Part shown: positions 1 through 8,729 of the stretch, piece after piece
Layout of the letters: every line of letters starts with the position of its first letter
Numbering within the stretch: the stretch's first letter is position 1
From: Thermodesulfobacterium hveragerdense DSM 12571
GTDB taxonomy: Bacteria; Desulfobacterota; Thermodesulfobacteria; Thermodesulfobacteriales; Thermodesulfobacteriaceae
DNA length: 64,000 nucleotides
Assembly (NCBI RefSeq): GCF_000423845.1
Contig: NZ_AUIT01000008.1
Location: 1 to 64,000, forward strand
Direction of reading: 5' to 3'
Program-made: the position numbers and the translations under genes
The notes under the pieces: generated by a model
The model's input: only the letters and a program-made list of their open reading frames with translations
Databases searched by the model: none
What the model was told of the DNA's origin: nothing

Positions 1-330
1 GAGACGAAGGAGGACTGGCTCCAGATACTTAATGATTTGATAAAGAGGGGAGTTAAGAGGGTTATGGTAATAGTGAGTGATGATTTTCCTGGCCTTACTC
101 AAGCCATAAAAGCCCTCTTTCCTGAGACAGATCATCAGCTTTGTTTTGTACACATGCAAAGGAACATCAACAGGAACATGTCTAAGCAGGATGCTAAAAA
201 ATTTTATGAGGAGTTAAGCATTATAAAGAGGATAGAGGAGTATGAGAGGGCCTTAAATAGATTTGAGGAATTATGTAAGAGTTATGAGAAGAAGTATCCA
301 GCTTATATAAAGGGACTTTTGAAAAAGAAG
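1..330 (+). pseudogene. IS256-family (mutator-type) transposase fragment
   Basis: The frame is open from base 1 and shows the middle of a DDE transposase of the IS256/mutator type. A conserved Asp lies in VSDDFPGL, followed by ALFPETDHQLCFVHMQRNI, which matches the family pattern FPxxxxQxCxxHxxRN. The N-terminal part lies outside the window. Homology stops at about base 330, inside the catalytic domain and before the expected Glu; the frame then runs to 585 through sequence that is hdrA read in antisense. No terminal inverted repeat is visible at the junction, so this is a broken element or an assembly misjoin, not an intact insertion. Confidence 0.8.
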
Positions 331-1173
331 GGGCACTGCCTGTGGAAACTCTATGTAAATGGCTGGTCTTTTATCCAAACCAAGGTTAAACTCGTTTGGA
401 GCCTTGGAAGGACAAATGTTCATACAGTGACCACAACCTGTGCACTTATCCCAGTCTACATATCTGGCTTTTTTCCTGATGGTAACCTCAAAGTTTCCTA
501 CATAACCCTTAACATCTTCTACCTCGGCATAGGTGATAAGTTCGATGTTAGGATGCTGGGCAACCTCAACCATCTTTGGGGTTAAGATACAAGCTGAACA
601 GTCCATCGTAGGAAAGGTCTTGTCAAGCTTGGCCATAACCCCACCGATAGAAGGCTGTTTTTCTACCAGATAAACCTTTAAACCTATCGTTGCCAGGTCT
701 AAAGCAGCAAAGATACCTGCGATCCCACCTCCTACCACCAAAACCGACTTTTCTGCATCCTGAAAGCGATCTTCTAAAGGCTCTGCCAATCTTACCTTAG
801 CCACCGCACTGGCAACAAGCCTTTTAGCCTTTTTGGTAGCCCCCTCTTTATCATGCCAATGAGCCCAGCTATCCTGGTCTCTTATGTTAGCCATCTCACA
901 AAAATATTTGTTCAAACCAGTTGACTCAACAGCTACCCTAAAGATAGCCTCATGAGTCCTTGGAGTACAAGCAGCAACCACAACCCTGTCAACCAGCCCT
1001 TCTTTAATATCATTCTTGATCAACTCTTGCCCAGGGTCAGAACACATAAACTGATAGTCCCTCACAACCACTACATCAGGTAAGGTCTTAGCAAACTCTA
1101 CTACTTCCTGGATATTAACCGCACCCTTAATGTTTTCTCCACAATGACATACATATACACCTACCTTAGGCAT
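331..1173 (-). pseudogene. hdrA: HdrA-like heterodisulfide reductase subunit A, 3'-truncated
   Basis: The first 281 or so residues match HdrA. They contain the N-terminal VCHCGENI and MCSDPGQ segments, an FAD-binding GGGIAG motif near residue 149, the CSAC region, and a ferredoxin motif CTGCGHCMNICP followed by PNEFN. HdrA is a flavin/iron-sulfur electron-bifurcating or electron-transfer subunit of about 650 residues or more. Here the match ends at FPQAVP, where the transposase fragment begins on the other strand, so well over half the protein is missing. The start is well supported by an AGGAGGGG ribosome-binding site. The product, if made, would end with 19 unrelated residues and is unlikely to work. 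The alternative is that the junction is an assembly error and the gene is intact in the cell. Confidence 0.8.
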
Positions 1174-1270
1174 TTTACCCCTCCTTTTAATAATAGTATT
1201 ATTTTTAAGTTAAGTTTTTATTACAATTTCAATACTAAGTCAAATAGATTTTTTCAATATAAAATATACG

Positions 1271-1319
1271 TTTTATTTGCAATAAGTAATAAAAAATTAT
1301 ATTTAAAAAGCAAATAAAA
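1271..1319. repeat. 10-bp perfect inverted repeat in the hdrA-proC gap
   Basis: TTTTATTTGC at 1271-1280 and GCAAATAAAA at 1310-1319 are exact reverse complements, with 29 bases between them. The whole gap (1174-1461) is very AT-rich and lies between divergent genes, so this may be a pair of operator half-sites or chance in low-complexity sequence. Confidence 0.3.
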
Positions 1320-1393
1320 TGTGTTTTGATATAATTAATTTTTATCAATAAAAGCTATACCTTGAATAGGTTTAACTCTTTTACGATTTTATC

Positions 1394-1421
1394 TTTACAG
1401 AAGGGTTTTTATGTTTATAAT
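1394..1421 (+). promoter_or_regulatory. Candidate sigma-70-type promoter of proC
   Basis: TTTACA at 1394-1399 and TATAAT at 1416-1421 are separated by 16 bases. Transcription would begin near 1428, giving a leader of about 34 bases that carries the GGAGGA ribosome-binding site before the ATG at 1462. Confidence 0.5.
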
Positions 1422-1461
1422 AGATTGGAAACCAAGAGATTAAAATTCGGAGGAAGGATAG

Positions 1462-2277
1462 ATGGCTACCATAGGTTTTATCGGCGGTGGGATGATGGCA
1501 GAGGCTATTATCAAAGGATTGTTAGACAAAGGGCTTTTTAGTCCAGAAAACATTTTTGTTTCTGAGCCTGTTTTAGAAAGAAGAGAATACCTAAGCTCTA
1601 CCTATAAAGTCCACACTGTAGACCAAAATGAAAAGGTTTTGAAAGCTTGCAATAAGATAATTTTAGCGGTAAAACCACAGATAATGAAAAAAATTTTGGA
1701 AGAGATAAAAGAACATATCGATATAGAAAAGCATCTTTTGATTACCATCGCCGCGGGACTTCCGATCAGTTTTTACGAAAAATTATTACCTCAAGGGACA
1801 AGACTAATCAGGGTTATGCCTAATACCTGTGCCATCGTGCATAAAAGCATAAGTGCTTTAACCAAGGGAAGCTTTGCTACTGAAGAGGACTTAACCTCGG
1901 CAGAAAAACTTTTTTCTGCCATAGGAGAAACGGTGGTGGTAGTAGAAGACTTGATCGATGCGGTAACCGCTCTTTCAGGAAGTGGGCCTGCTTATGTAGC
2001 TTTGTTTATAGAGTCTTTGATAGACGGGGGGGTAAGAGCAGGTTTGCCAAGACCTTTGGCAGAAAAGCTTGCCCTGGCAACGGTTTTAGGCTCGGTAGAA
2101 ATGATGAAAAAACTAAAAAAGAATCCCTATGAAATCAAAGCCATGGTAACCTCTCCTGCCGGAACTACCATAACCGCTTTAGAGGTGTTTTACCAAAAAG
2201 GTTTCCCTGGAACAGTGATTGAGGCCATATATAAGGCTTACTTAAGAAGTAAAGAACTAAGCGAAGCTTTCAGTTAA
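1462..2277 (+). CDS. proC: Pyrroline-5-carboxylate reductase
   Basis: This enzyme reduces 1-pyrroline-5-carboxylate to proline with NAD(P)H, the last step of proline synthesis, in the cytoplasm. The 271-residue product has the normal length. It begins with a Rossmann nucleotide-binding loop, GFIGGGMMAEA, at residues 5-15. It carries the family signature ALSGSGPAY near residue 172 and the C-terminal region TSPAGTT. The start follows a good GGAGGA site. It stands alone, facing the beta-lactamase-fold gene, and the two 3' ends overlap by 8 bases. Confidence 0.95.
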   Translation: MATIGFIGGGMMAEAIIKGLLDKGLFSPENIFVSEPVLERREYLSSTYKVHTVDQNEKVLKACNKIILAVKPQIMKKILEEIKEHIDIEKHLLITIAAGLPISFYEKLLPQGTRLIRVMPNTCAIVHKSISALTKGSFATEEDLTSAEKLFSAIGETVVVVEDLIDAVTALSGSGPAYVALFIESLIDGGVRAGLPRPLAEKLALATVLGSVEMMKKLKKNPYEIKAMVTSPAGTTITALEVFYQKGFPGTVIEAIYKAYLRSKELSEAFS

Positions 2278-3349
2278 GGGCTTCTATAACCTGTTGATGA
2301 AAATAGTGCCTAAAATCCCTTATTTTTAGGTTATCCCGAGTAGGGTGTACCCTGTTTGACAAAAGGACGATGATAATTCCCTGGTCAAAGTCTATCAAAA
2401 ACGAGGTCCCGGTAAAACCGGTGTGTCTCAAGGTATTTGAAGAAATTTTAGCCTTTAAAAGCTCTTTTTCCTTAGGGTTGGGCAACATAAAACCTAAGGC
2501 GTATTCAGAATCTTTTTCTCGATGAAATATAAAAGTTTTTAATAAATCAGTAAAGAGAGAGTTTCCTTTCTGGTAAACATTTAGCAAAAATTCTAAAACA
2601 TCAAGGACACCATAGATGTTACCAAAAAGCCCTGCTACTCCAGAAACCCCACCCAAAGCCCTGGTGTTTTCATCTTCAACAACCCCTCTCAATAGTTTTT
2701 TTACCCAGGGGCAAACAGAGGTAGGAGCCATATATTCCTGGTCTATTCCTTTTTTTAGAGGATTAAAACCAATAAAAGACTTTTTTCCTAAAGAAATTCT
2801 TTTCTTAGCTTGTTCAAAAATTTTTTCTAAGGGCTCTCCAGATAGACTTTCTAAGAGATGGGTTAAAATAAAGTAACCAAGGTCTGAGTAAAGGCTTTTT
2901 TCTCCTGGGATATACTCTAAGGGTGTTTCTTCTATCTTTCTTACTATATATTCCAAAGGCTTTTCTGGATTTTTTTCTAAAATTTCCTGATAAAAAGGAT
3001 GCCATGCTTTGAGGCCTGAGGTATGGTTAAAAAGACGATAAACTGGAATTTCAGAAAGAGGAGGCTTAAGGTCCAGGTAATTTTTTACAGGAGAATAGAG
3101 GTCTAATGCCTTAGGGTTTTTAGCTAAAAAATCTAAAAATCCTAACACCAGAGCCAAAGGCTTGGTAAGGGAGGCAAGGTCAAAGATGGTGTTTTCCTCT
3201 ATAGGTTCGATATATGGGATTAAAGCCTGATAACCAGCCCCAACTATGTATCGTCTCTGTTGAAAATAAACCCCTGCTACTGCACCAGGGAAGACCTCTT
3301 TTTTTACCCCTTCGTTTAAAAGCTCAAATAGTCTGTTCAGGATTTTCAT
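2270..3349 (-). CDS. Serine beta-lactamase-fold hydrolase (class C / esterase-like)
   Basis: The fold is that of the serine beta-lactamase/penicillin-binding/esterase group. The SxxK nucleophile motif is seen as SLTK in FDLASLTKP. A tyrosine motif occurs as YSD in YSDLGYF, where classical members have YxN. A C-terminal HTG appears in RHTGFTG. No signal peptide is visible, so a cytoplasmic peptidase or esterase is possible; the substrate cannot be told. I chose the ATG at 3349 (359 residues). A TTG at 3361 would add four residues and has only a weak AAGG site. The gene overlaps lapA by 26 bases upstream and proC by 8 bases at its end. Confidence 0.8.
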   Translation of the reverse strand: MKILNRLFELLNEGVKKEVFPGAVAGVYFQQRRYIVGAGYQALIPYIEPIEENTIFDLASLTKPLALVLGFLDFLAKNPKALDLYSPVKNYLDLKPPLSEIPVYRLFNHTSGLKAWHPFYQEILEKNPEKPLEYIVRKIEETPLEYIPGEKSLYSDLGYFILTHLLESLSGEPLEKIFEQAKKRISLGKKSFIGFNPLKKGIDQEYMAPTSVCPWVKKLLRGVVEDENTRALGGVSGVAGLFGNIYGVLDVLEFLLNVYQKGNSLFTDLLKTFIFHREKDSEYALGFMLPNPKEKELLKAKISSNTLRHTGFTGTSFLIDFDQGIIIVLLSNRVHPTRDNLKIRDFRHYFHQQVIEALN

Positions 3350-3596
3350 GTTTTTCTTCAACCTTTTTCTGAAGTTTTCTTATCTCAAGTTTTAGTTTTA
3401 TCATCTGGGAAATCGAAACCGTTATCCCAAAAAGCACCCCTAAAATAAAACTTATGATGATGACTAAGGCTAAAGGGATGTTTTCCAAAGTTACCCCAGG
3501 GAAAAGATGTAGATTAACCTTTGGGTCTATGTTAAAGACTACAAAGAAAACCAACAACAATATCAAAACCAACCAGAGTATCAACCTAAGAAACAT
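3324..3596 (-). CDS. LapA-type inner-membrane protein (DUF1049)
   Basis: A 90-residue protein with two hydrophobic helices (about residues 3-21 and 40-63), followed by a charged coiled segment, KLKLEIRKLQKKVEEK. This is the layout of LapA/YciS-like DUF1049 proteins, which in enterobacteria help assemble lipopolysaccharide. The motif FNxxxVxLHLFPGVTLENIPL fits the family. It overlaps the neighbouring genes on both sides (11 bases with hslO, about 26 with the next gene), so it is probably co-translated. Function here is inferred from the family only. Confidence 0.75.
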   Translation of the reverse strand: MFLRLILWLVLILLLVFFVVFNIDPKVNLHLFPGVTLENIPLALVIIISFILGVLFGITVSISQMIKLKLEIRKLQKKVEEKHENPEQTI

Positions 3597-4458
3597 CCAT
3601 AACCTCCTTCAAAAGCTCTTTGACCCTATCTAAAGAAATCTCGTAAGTTTGCTTACAAAATTCACAGGTCACAGAAACAGGCTTTCCTTCTTTTAAAAAA
3701 CCCTCAAGCTCTCCTCTTCCCATGGCTATCAAAGCCTCTTCTACCCTTTTTTCAGAACAAGTACATCTCCAGGCTAAAGGCCTTTTTTCTAATATTTGAA
3801 GTTTTGGGAAAATCATCTGTAAGATTTCTTCTGGCGTTTTTCCTGAGGATAAAACTGAAGTAACAGGAGGGAAATTTTTAAGTTTAGCCTCTATTTCCTC
3901 TAATTCAGACTCGGTTGCCTCTGGCAGTTTTTGTACCCAAAAACCTCCTGCAGCAAGGATGGTTCCGTCTTTATCAACTAAAACCCCCAGACTTACGGCA
4001 GATGGTATTTGTTCAGAAACGTTTAAATAATAAGCCAAGTCTTCGGCAATCTCTCCTGAAATCAGATCTACAGACCCATGATAAGGTTCTTTCAAACCTA
4101 AATCTTTTACCACAGAGATAAAACCTTTTTTTCCGACTGCAAGCCCAACAGGAAGTTTCCGGTTGATAGGGTCTATATAAACGTGAGGATTTTGTACCGT
4201 TCCCCTTAAAAATCCCTGATAATCACCTTCTGCTAAAATCTCACCGAGTGGACCATCTCCCTTGATCTGCAAAAGGACCTTACCTATCTTTAGGTCAGAA
4301 GAAAGCAAAGCTACCCCTGCTAAAGCCCTTCCCAACGCAGCTGAAGCCACAGGGCTCAAACCCTGCAAACGACGGGCTTCCTCTACAATCTCTTTACAAC
4401 AAACAGCATAGGCCCTAAAATTTTTATCTACAGGTAAACCTCTAACCAAATAAGCCAT
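3586..4458 (-). CDS. hslO: Redox-regulated chaperone Hsp33
   Basis: Hsp33 is a cytoplasmic holdase that becomes active when oxidants release zinc from its C-terminal cysteine site. The 290-residue length is typical. The zinc ligands are visible as CTC (about residues 231-233) and CEFC (about 265-268). The N-terminal body contains the family segment ALGRALAGVALLSSDLK and further on GPLGEILAEGDYQG. It sits between pyrD and lapA and overlaps both, suggesting one transcript from the upstream ykgJ-like gene. With rubrerythrin and a peroxiredoxin elsewhere in the window it forms part of the oxidative-stress defence. Confidence 0.93.
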   Translation of the reverse strand: MAYLVRGLPVDKNFRAYAVCCKEIVEEARRLQGLSPVASAALGRALAGVALLSSDLKIGKVLLQIKGDGPLGEILAEGDYQGFLRGTVQNPHVYIDPINRKLPVGLAVGKKGFISVVKDLGLKEPYHGSVDLISGEIAEDLAYYLNVSEQIPSAVSLGVLVDKDGTILAAGGFWVQKLPEATESELEEIEAKLKNFPPVTSVLSSGKTPEEILQMIFPKLQILEKRPLAWRCTCSEKRVEEALIAMGRGELEGFLKEGKPVSVTCEFCKQTYEISLDRVKELLKEVMDVS

Positions 4459-5314
4459 GTTTCTTTTTTATCTCCTCCATCTCTTGAATTATCTTCACAG
4501 GAGAGGTGGGATCTATCAAGTTGGCAACCCCTATTTGAAAGGCTTTTGCCCCGCACACCAAGTATTCTAAAGCATCCTTTCCAGAAAGGATACCTCCGCT
4601 ACCTATGATAGGGAGTTTAACCTTTTGGGCAAGTTCGTATACCAACCTTAGGGTTAAAGGTTTTATAGCAGGACCTGAGAGCCCTCCTTTGATAACCTTT
4701 AAAGGTGCTAAATCTATCACCCCTAAAGCAGGATAGGTATTGGCTACCACTAAGGCATCTACCCCCTCTTTTTCACAGATCTCGGCTATTTCATAAACTG
4801 GACCTACAGGAGAAAGTTTTACTGCTAAAAATTTTTCCCAAACCTTTCTAACCTCTTTTACCAGGGTTTTAACTCCCTTTGGGTCAGAAGAAAAGGCTAT
4901 ACCACCCTTCTTAACGTTAGGGCATGAGATGTTAAGCTCTATACCATCCACATTTTCTTCCTTAAAACCTTCAACAAGGGCTACAAAGTCTTCTACTTCC
5001 TCTCCGTGAAGGTTAATGATAAGTGGCACCCCATAACAGAAAAGCTTAGGGAGATAGTCTCTTTTAAAGACCTCTAAACCTGGGTTTTCAAGTCCTATGG
5101 AATTGATCAATCCACAAGGGGTTTCATAAAGACGAGGAGGAGGGTTACCTTTCTTAGGTAAACGAGAGATTCCTTTAGAAACAAAAGCTCCTATGTTAGA
5201 TTTAATCTCTTCTTTAGTAAGATACAGGTCTAAGTTTTCTCCAAGGCCCCAGGTACCTGAAGCCAGCATAAGAGGTGTTTTAAGTTCGAGATTCCTGAGT
5301 TTAAGAAATGGCAT
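4442..5314 (-). CDS. pyrD: Dihydroorotate dehydrogenase, catalytic subunit (class 1B)
   Basis: It oxidises dihydroorotate to orotate in pyrimidine synthesis, using FMN. The catalytic base is a cysteine in NISCPNVKKGG (near residue 129), which marks the class 1 enzymes. The C-terminal phosphate-binding segment GSGGILSGKDALEYL is present. Its partner PyrK lies directly upstream and overlaps it, so this is the NAD-linked heteromeric type. I preferred the ATG at 5314 (290 residues) because the GGAG site lies about 10 bases before it; the TTG at 5323 lies almost on top of that site. It overlaps hslO by 17 bases. Confidence 0.93.
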   Translation of the reverse strand: MPFLKLRNLELKTPLMLASGTWGLGENLDLYLTKEEIKSNIGAFVSKGISRLPKKGNPPPRLYETPCGLINSIGLENPGLEVFKRDYLPKLFCYGVPLIINLHGEEVEDFVALVEGFKEENVDGIELNISCPNVKKGGIAFSSDPKGVKTLVKEVRKVWEKFLAVKLSPVGPVYEIAEICEKEGVDALVVANTYPALGVIDLAPLKVIKGGLSGPAIKPLTLRLVYELAQKVKLPIIGSGGILSGKDALEYLVCGAKAFQIGVANLIDPTSPVKIIQEMEEIKKKHGLFG

Positions 5315-6077
5315 CAAAGTCAATCTCCTCTGCTAAAAGAGTAGGGCCCTCTATACAAAGGTGTACATAATTTCCGTTTTTAAGTGGAATTACACAGCCT
5401 TTACAAAAACCTGTACCACAAGAAAGAAAGGTTTCCATCGTAAGATAGGCCTTTACTCCAAAATGCTGGGCTATTTGAGCTATGGCTTTTAACATAGGTA
5501 AAGGACCACAGGCAAGCACGTCTACCTTATTCTTTTCTAAATACTTCCTCAAAGGTTCGGTAATCAACCCTTTATAACCCTGTGACCCGTCTTCTGTGGC
5601 TATTTCTACCTCTGTTTCGATATCTTCTAAAAAAGGATAACAAACCAGGTCTTCTGCTGTACGAGCCCCATAAAAAATTTTCTTGGGTAGCTCATAGGTA
5701 TGGATTTTTCTTTTTATGCTTTCTAAAAGATAGATAAACCCTGCTATTCCTATGCCTCCTGCACAGATCACATAGTTCTCAAGTTTAGGAAAGGGTTTCC
5801 CAAGGGGGCCTAAAAACTCGATCTTACTTCCTGGTTGAACCAAAGATAAAGCTTTGGTACCTTTTCCTACCACCTGATAAAGCACATAAAAACTATTCTT
5901 TTTTACATCATGAATGGTAAAAGGCCTGGGAATAAGAGGGTCAATCCTTTCGTTAATCTTGATCTTGACAAATTGACCTGGGTTAAAACTAAATATTATA
6001 TCTAAATCTGTTTTTACCCTCAAAAGATAAACGTTGTGAGAAAGAGGAAGGTTTTTTATAACCTCGCCTTGATACAT
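5301..6077 (-). CDS. pyrK: Dihydroorotate dehydrogenase, electron-transfer subunit
   Basis: PyrK passes electrons from the PyrD FMN to NAD+ through FAD and a [2Fe-2S] cluster. The product (258 residues) has the ferredoxin-reductase layout. An FAD-binding barrel contains RPFTIHDV. An NAD-binding part contains CAGGIGIAGFIYL. A C-terminal cysteine cluster C-x4-C-x2-C-x(n)-C is seen as SCGTGFCKGC and HLCIEGP (about residues 218-243). The stop overlaps the start of pyrD, and the ykgJ-like gene ends one base before its ATG, so translation is probably coupled along this block. Confidence 0.93.
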   Translation of the reverse strand: MYQGEVIKNLPLSHNVYLLRVKTDLDIIFSFNPGQFVKIKINERIDPLIPRPFTIHDVKKNSFYVLYQVVGKGTKALSLVQPGSKIEFLGPLGKPFPKLENYVICAGGIGIAGFIYLLESIKRKIHTYELPKKIFYGARTAEDLVCYPFLEDIETEVEIATEDGSQGYKGLITEPLRKYLEKNKVDVLACGPLPMLKAIAQIAQHFGVKAYLTMETFLSCGTGFCKGCVIPLKNGNYVHLCIEGPTLLAEEIDFDAIS

Positions 6078-6078
6078 G

Positions 6079-6888
6079 TTAAAAAATTTCCTCTAAAAAA
6101 GAAAGAGATTTTTTTTCTCTAAATTTTTCTCTTAGTTCTTGTAATACATCTCTAAAACTTTTTTCTTCTGTTATAGGGGTTCGGTAAAATGTACCTACCC
6201 AGGATCTAAGTTCTTTTTCCTCAGGGAGGACGGGCAACTCGTCTACATCTACGTTAGAAAGAAGATAAGGAGGCACTTCTTCTACTTGTTCACTCTTATA
6301 ATCCTTTAAAAACTTTAAAAGATCAAAAAGATTGCCATAAAGCCCACCAATGTCTATGTTTTCAGCTAACTGTAAAGCAATGGTCCCAACATAAAACAAA
6401 AAAGGAGGTAAAGATGCCTCTCCCTGTTCACAGCTTTTGGTTGAAGCCATTATCCTGCACATAAGCGGACGATAAGGATAAACCATACAAAGTCCTTTTT
6501 CGTCTAAAAAAGGACATGTAGACAACTGAGGGGGATAATCCTCTAAAGGAGGCTCTGTACCTTGAAGATAGCAAAGAAGGGTCTGGTTATGGGTAATCTT
6601 TGGCCTTGGATAACTCTGAAGATATGAGACCCTGGTTAAAACCTCAGGACTAACCCTTTCTAACAGATAGTAAGCCTCTAAAGAAGTAGTATAAATACGG
6701 TCTGTGCAACAGAGGTTACAACCTGGTTTACAAAAAAGATCCCAGGCTTGATAGGTGTTTTCTAAGTGTTCATAAAGTTTTTGCAATAATTCTAATTTGG
6801 TAGCAACCTCAAAATCTAAGAAGACGTTAATTTTAGAACCTCCTAACCATTTGATTTTTAATTTTAAACAGATTTTGTTAAAATACAA
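6079..6888 (-). CDS. YkgJ-like cysteine-cluster protein
   Basis: The protein has the cysteine pattern of the YkgJ/zinc-or-iron-chelating family: CKPGCNLCC near the N-terminus, then CPFLDEKGLCMVYPYRPLMCR in the middle. These cysteines probably bind a metal or an iron-sulfur cluster; the role in the cell is unknown. The coordinates give the longest open frame, from a TTG at 6888. That start is doubtful because the TTG itself forms part of a likely promoter. A strong TAGGAGG site lies instead just before an ATT codon at 6831, which would give about 250 residues. It is the first gene of the pyrK-pyrD-hslO-lapA block. Confidence 0.7.
   Translation of the reverse strand: MYFNKICLKLKIKWLGGSKINVFLDFEVATKLELLQKLYEHLENTYQAWDLFCKPGCNLCCTDRIYTTSLEAYYLLERVSPEVLTRVSYLQSYPRPKITHNQTLLCYLQGTEPPLEDYPPQLSTCPFLDEKGLCMVYPYRPLMCRIMASTKSCEQGEASLPPFLFYVGTIALQLAENIDIGGLYGNLFDLLKFLKDYKSEQVEEVPPYLLSNVDVDELPVLPEEKELRSWVGTFYRTPITEEKSFRDVLQELREKFREKKSLSFLEEIF
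6861..6888 (-). promoter_or_regulatory. Candidate promoter of the ykgJ-pyrKD-hslO block
   Basis: On the minus strand TTGTAT (6888-6883) and TAAAAT (6866-6861) are 16 bases apart. Transcription would begin near 6854, upstream of the AGGAGG site but downstream of the TTG start codon of the longest frame. Confidence 0.35.
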
Positions 6889-6990
6889 CTCTTCCCGAAC
6901 CTAAAAAAGCTTAAAAAAGATAAAAAAAATAATTTTTTACGCTTTTAAAACCTAAAAAATCTTTAAAAAGAACTTTTTTTAAAATTTTAC

Positions 6991-7018
6991 TTGACTTTTG
7001 CCAATTTTTTGTTATTTT
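6991..7018 (+). promoter_or_regulatory. Candidate promoter of the LysM peptidase gene
   Basis: TTGACT (6991-6996) and TATTTT (7013-7018) are 16 bases apart, and the -10 box carries an upstream TGn extension. Transcription would start near 7025. The leader up to the ATG at 7051 has no clear Shine-Dalgarno site. Confidence 0.45.
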
Positions 7019-7050
7019 TTTGTATAAAGTTTTTTTAAAAAATCTTTGCC

Positions 7051-8688
7051 ATGTCAAAACAGAATAAATCTAAAATGTTTCGGAATCCTTTTTTAGCCAT
7101 ATTATGGATTGTTTGTTGTTTTTTTCTTTTTGGTGCCTATCAAACTGACGCAAAAGCCAAAACTACCTCTAAAAAATCCTTAAAAACTAAAAAGTCAGCC
7201 TCGGTAAAAGCTGTTAAAACTTCTAACAAACCCATTACCTATAAAGTCCAAAAAGGAGACACCCTTTACGGTATTGCTAAAAAGTTTGGGGTCTCGGTAG
7301 AAGAACTAAAAAAATTAAACCAGCTTAAAACCCCTCAATTAAAACCTGGACAAACCATAAAGATCGTTTCTACTAAAACTAACTCAGAGGCAAAAACCTC
7401 TACTTCCTCAAAGAATAATTTAGTACAAACTTCCTTACCCGAAAGTCCTTCAGTTTATGTAGTAAAAAAAGGGGATACCCTTTTTAGCATCGCCAAAAAG
7501 TTTGGGATCTCGGTAGAAGACCTTAAAAGAATAAATCAGCTCTCAGGTAATTCTTTAAGGGTAGGTCAAACCTTGATAGTAAAAATACCTTCTAACAAAC
7601 CTGCGGAATTTTCAGAACAAAAACCTGTAGAGAGTTCTCAACAAGAAGCCTTACAAAAAGTGGATTTACAACCACATAAACTCAATTTACAAACACCACA
7701 GACTATCTCCTCCTCAAAAGCCGATTCACCCAAGGTTATCTCAACAGAGGTTGTCTCTGGTACTCCTAAGATGGTAGAACAAAAAGAAAAAATTCAATGG
7801 ATAACCTATAAGGTAAAAAGGGGAGACACTCTTTACAGTATTGCTAAAAAGTTTGGGGTCTCGGTAGAAGAACTAAAAAGAATTAACCATCTAAATCATA
7901 CTAAATTAAGCGTAGGCAAGGTAATTAAGGTAAAAGAAAAAAGGGTTTTAGTCCAAGAAAAAGTTAACCTACCCAAGATAGAAGCTCCTTCAGGTGTAGG
8001 GTTTATCTGGCATAAGGTTAAAGAAGGAGAAACTTTGTACAACATCTCCTTGAGGTATGGTATACCTATCGAGGATATCAAAAAACTAAACAACCTTGAA
8101 GACAACGTAATCTTTGTGGGACAGGCCTTAAGGATTCCTACCTATGATGATCAACCTTTTATGTTAGAAAACCCTGCGGTTGCCTTTCAAGAAAAAACAA
8201 GGACTCACAGCTTTTCTGATTTCTTTCTAAACAGATCTTTTTTAGACCTTGAGGATGAAAAACGATTGCAAGACAAGTTTATTGAGATAGCCAAACAATA
8301 TGAGGATTATCGTTATAAGTTAGGAGGTAATGGCAACGGATATATGGACTGTTCGATGTTTGTAAAAAAGGTGTTTGAAAGTTTGGGGATAGACCTTCCG
8401 AGAACCTCAAGAGAACAGTTTTGGATAGGGGTTTCAGTGTCTAAGGATGAACTTATTCCCGGAGATTTACTATTCTTTGCTAAAAACAGACGGCCTGAGA
8501 GTATAAACCATGTGGGTATTTATATAGGAAACAACCGTTTCATGCATTTTTCTTCTACTAAAAGAGGGCTTGCTGTAGATTCCTTAGATAGCAACTATTT
8601 CAAAACTAGGTTCGTTGGGGCCAAAAGGGTACTTAAAAACTCTGTCTTGTTTAACCTTTCCACTTTTTCTGAAGATGTAGGGTCTTAA
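7051..8688 (+). CDS. Secreted four-LysM NlpC/P60 cell-wall peptidase
   Basis: A 545-residue exported protein. The N-terminus has a basic stretch and a hydrophobic helix (about residues 12-29) like a signal peptide. Four LysM peptidoglycan-binding domains follow at about 63-105, 136-179, 251-295 and 321-364, each with a YxVxxGDTLxxIAKKFG-type core. The linkers are rich in Ser, Lys and Pro. The C-terminal NlpC/P60 domain (about 411-530) shows catalytic Cys434 in MDCSMFV and His487 in NHVGIYIG. Such enzymes cut peptide stems in peptidoglycan. The start is uncertain because there is no strong ribosome-binding site; Met9 is an alternative. The gene is divergent from the ykgJ block. Confidence 0.88.
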   Translation: MSKQNKSKMFRNPFLAILWIVCCFFLFGAYQTDAKAKTTSKKSLKTKKSASVKAVKTSNKPITYKVQKGDTLYGIAKKFGVSVEELKKLNQLKTPQLKPGQTIKIVSTKTNSEAKTSTSSKNNLVQTSLPESPSVYVVKKGDTLFSIAKKFGISVEDLKRINQLSGNSLRVGQTLIVKIPSNKPAEFSEQKPVESSQQEALQKVDLQPHKLNLQTPQTISSSKADSPKVISTEVVSGTPKMVEQKEKIQWITYKVKRGDTLYSIAKKFGVSVEELKRINHLNHTKLSVGKVIKVKEKRVLVQEKVNLPKIEAPSGVGFIWHKVKEGETLYNISLRYGIPIEDIKKLNNLEDNVIFVGQALRIPTYDDQPFMLENPAVAFQEKTRTHSFSDFFLNRSFLDLEDEKRLQDKFIEIAKQYEDYRYKLGGNGNGYMDCSMFVKKVFESLGIDLPRTSREQFWIGVSVSKDELIPGDLLFFAKNRRPESINHVGIYIGNNRFMHFSSTKRGLAVDSLDSNYFKTRFVGAKRVLKNSVLFNLSTFSEDVGS

Positions 8689-8729
8689 ACCAGGTTGCAT
8701 TTTTAAGGATTTGTTTTACATTAAAATTC

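Noticed and set aside
331-585. Continuation of the transposase to 585
   Set aside because: After 330 the plus-strand frame is antisense to hdrA, whose FPQAVP and ferredoxin motifs are unmistakable.
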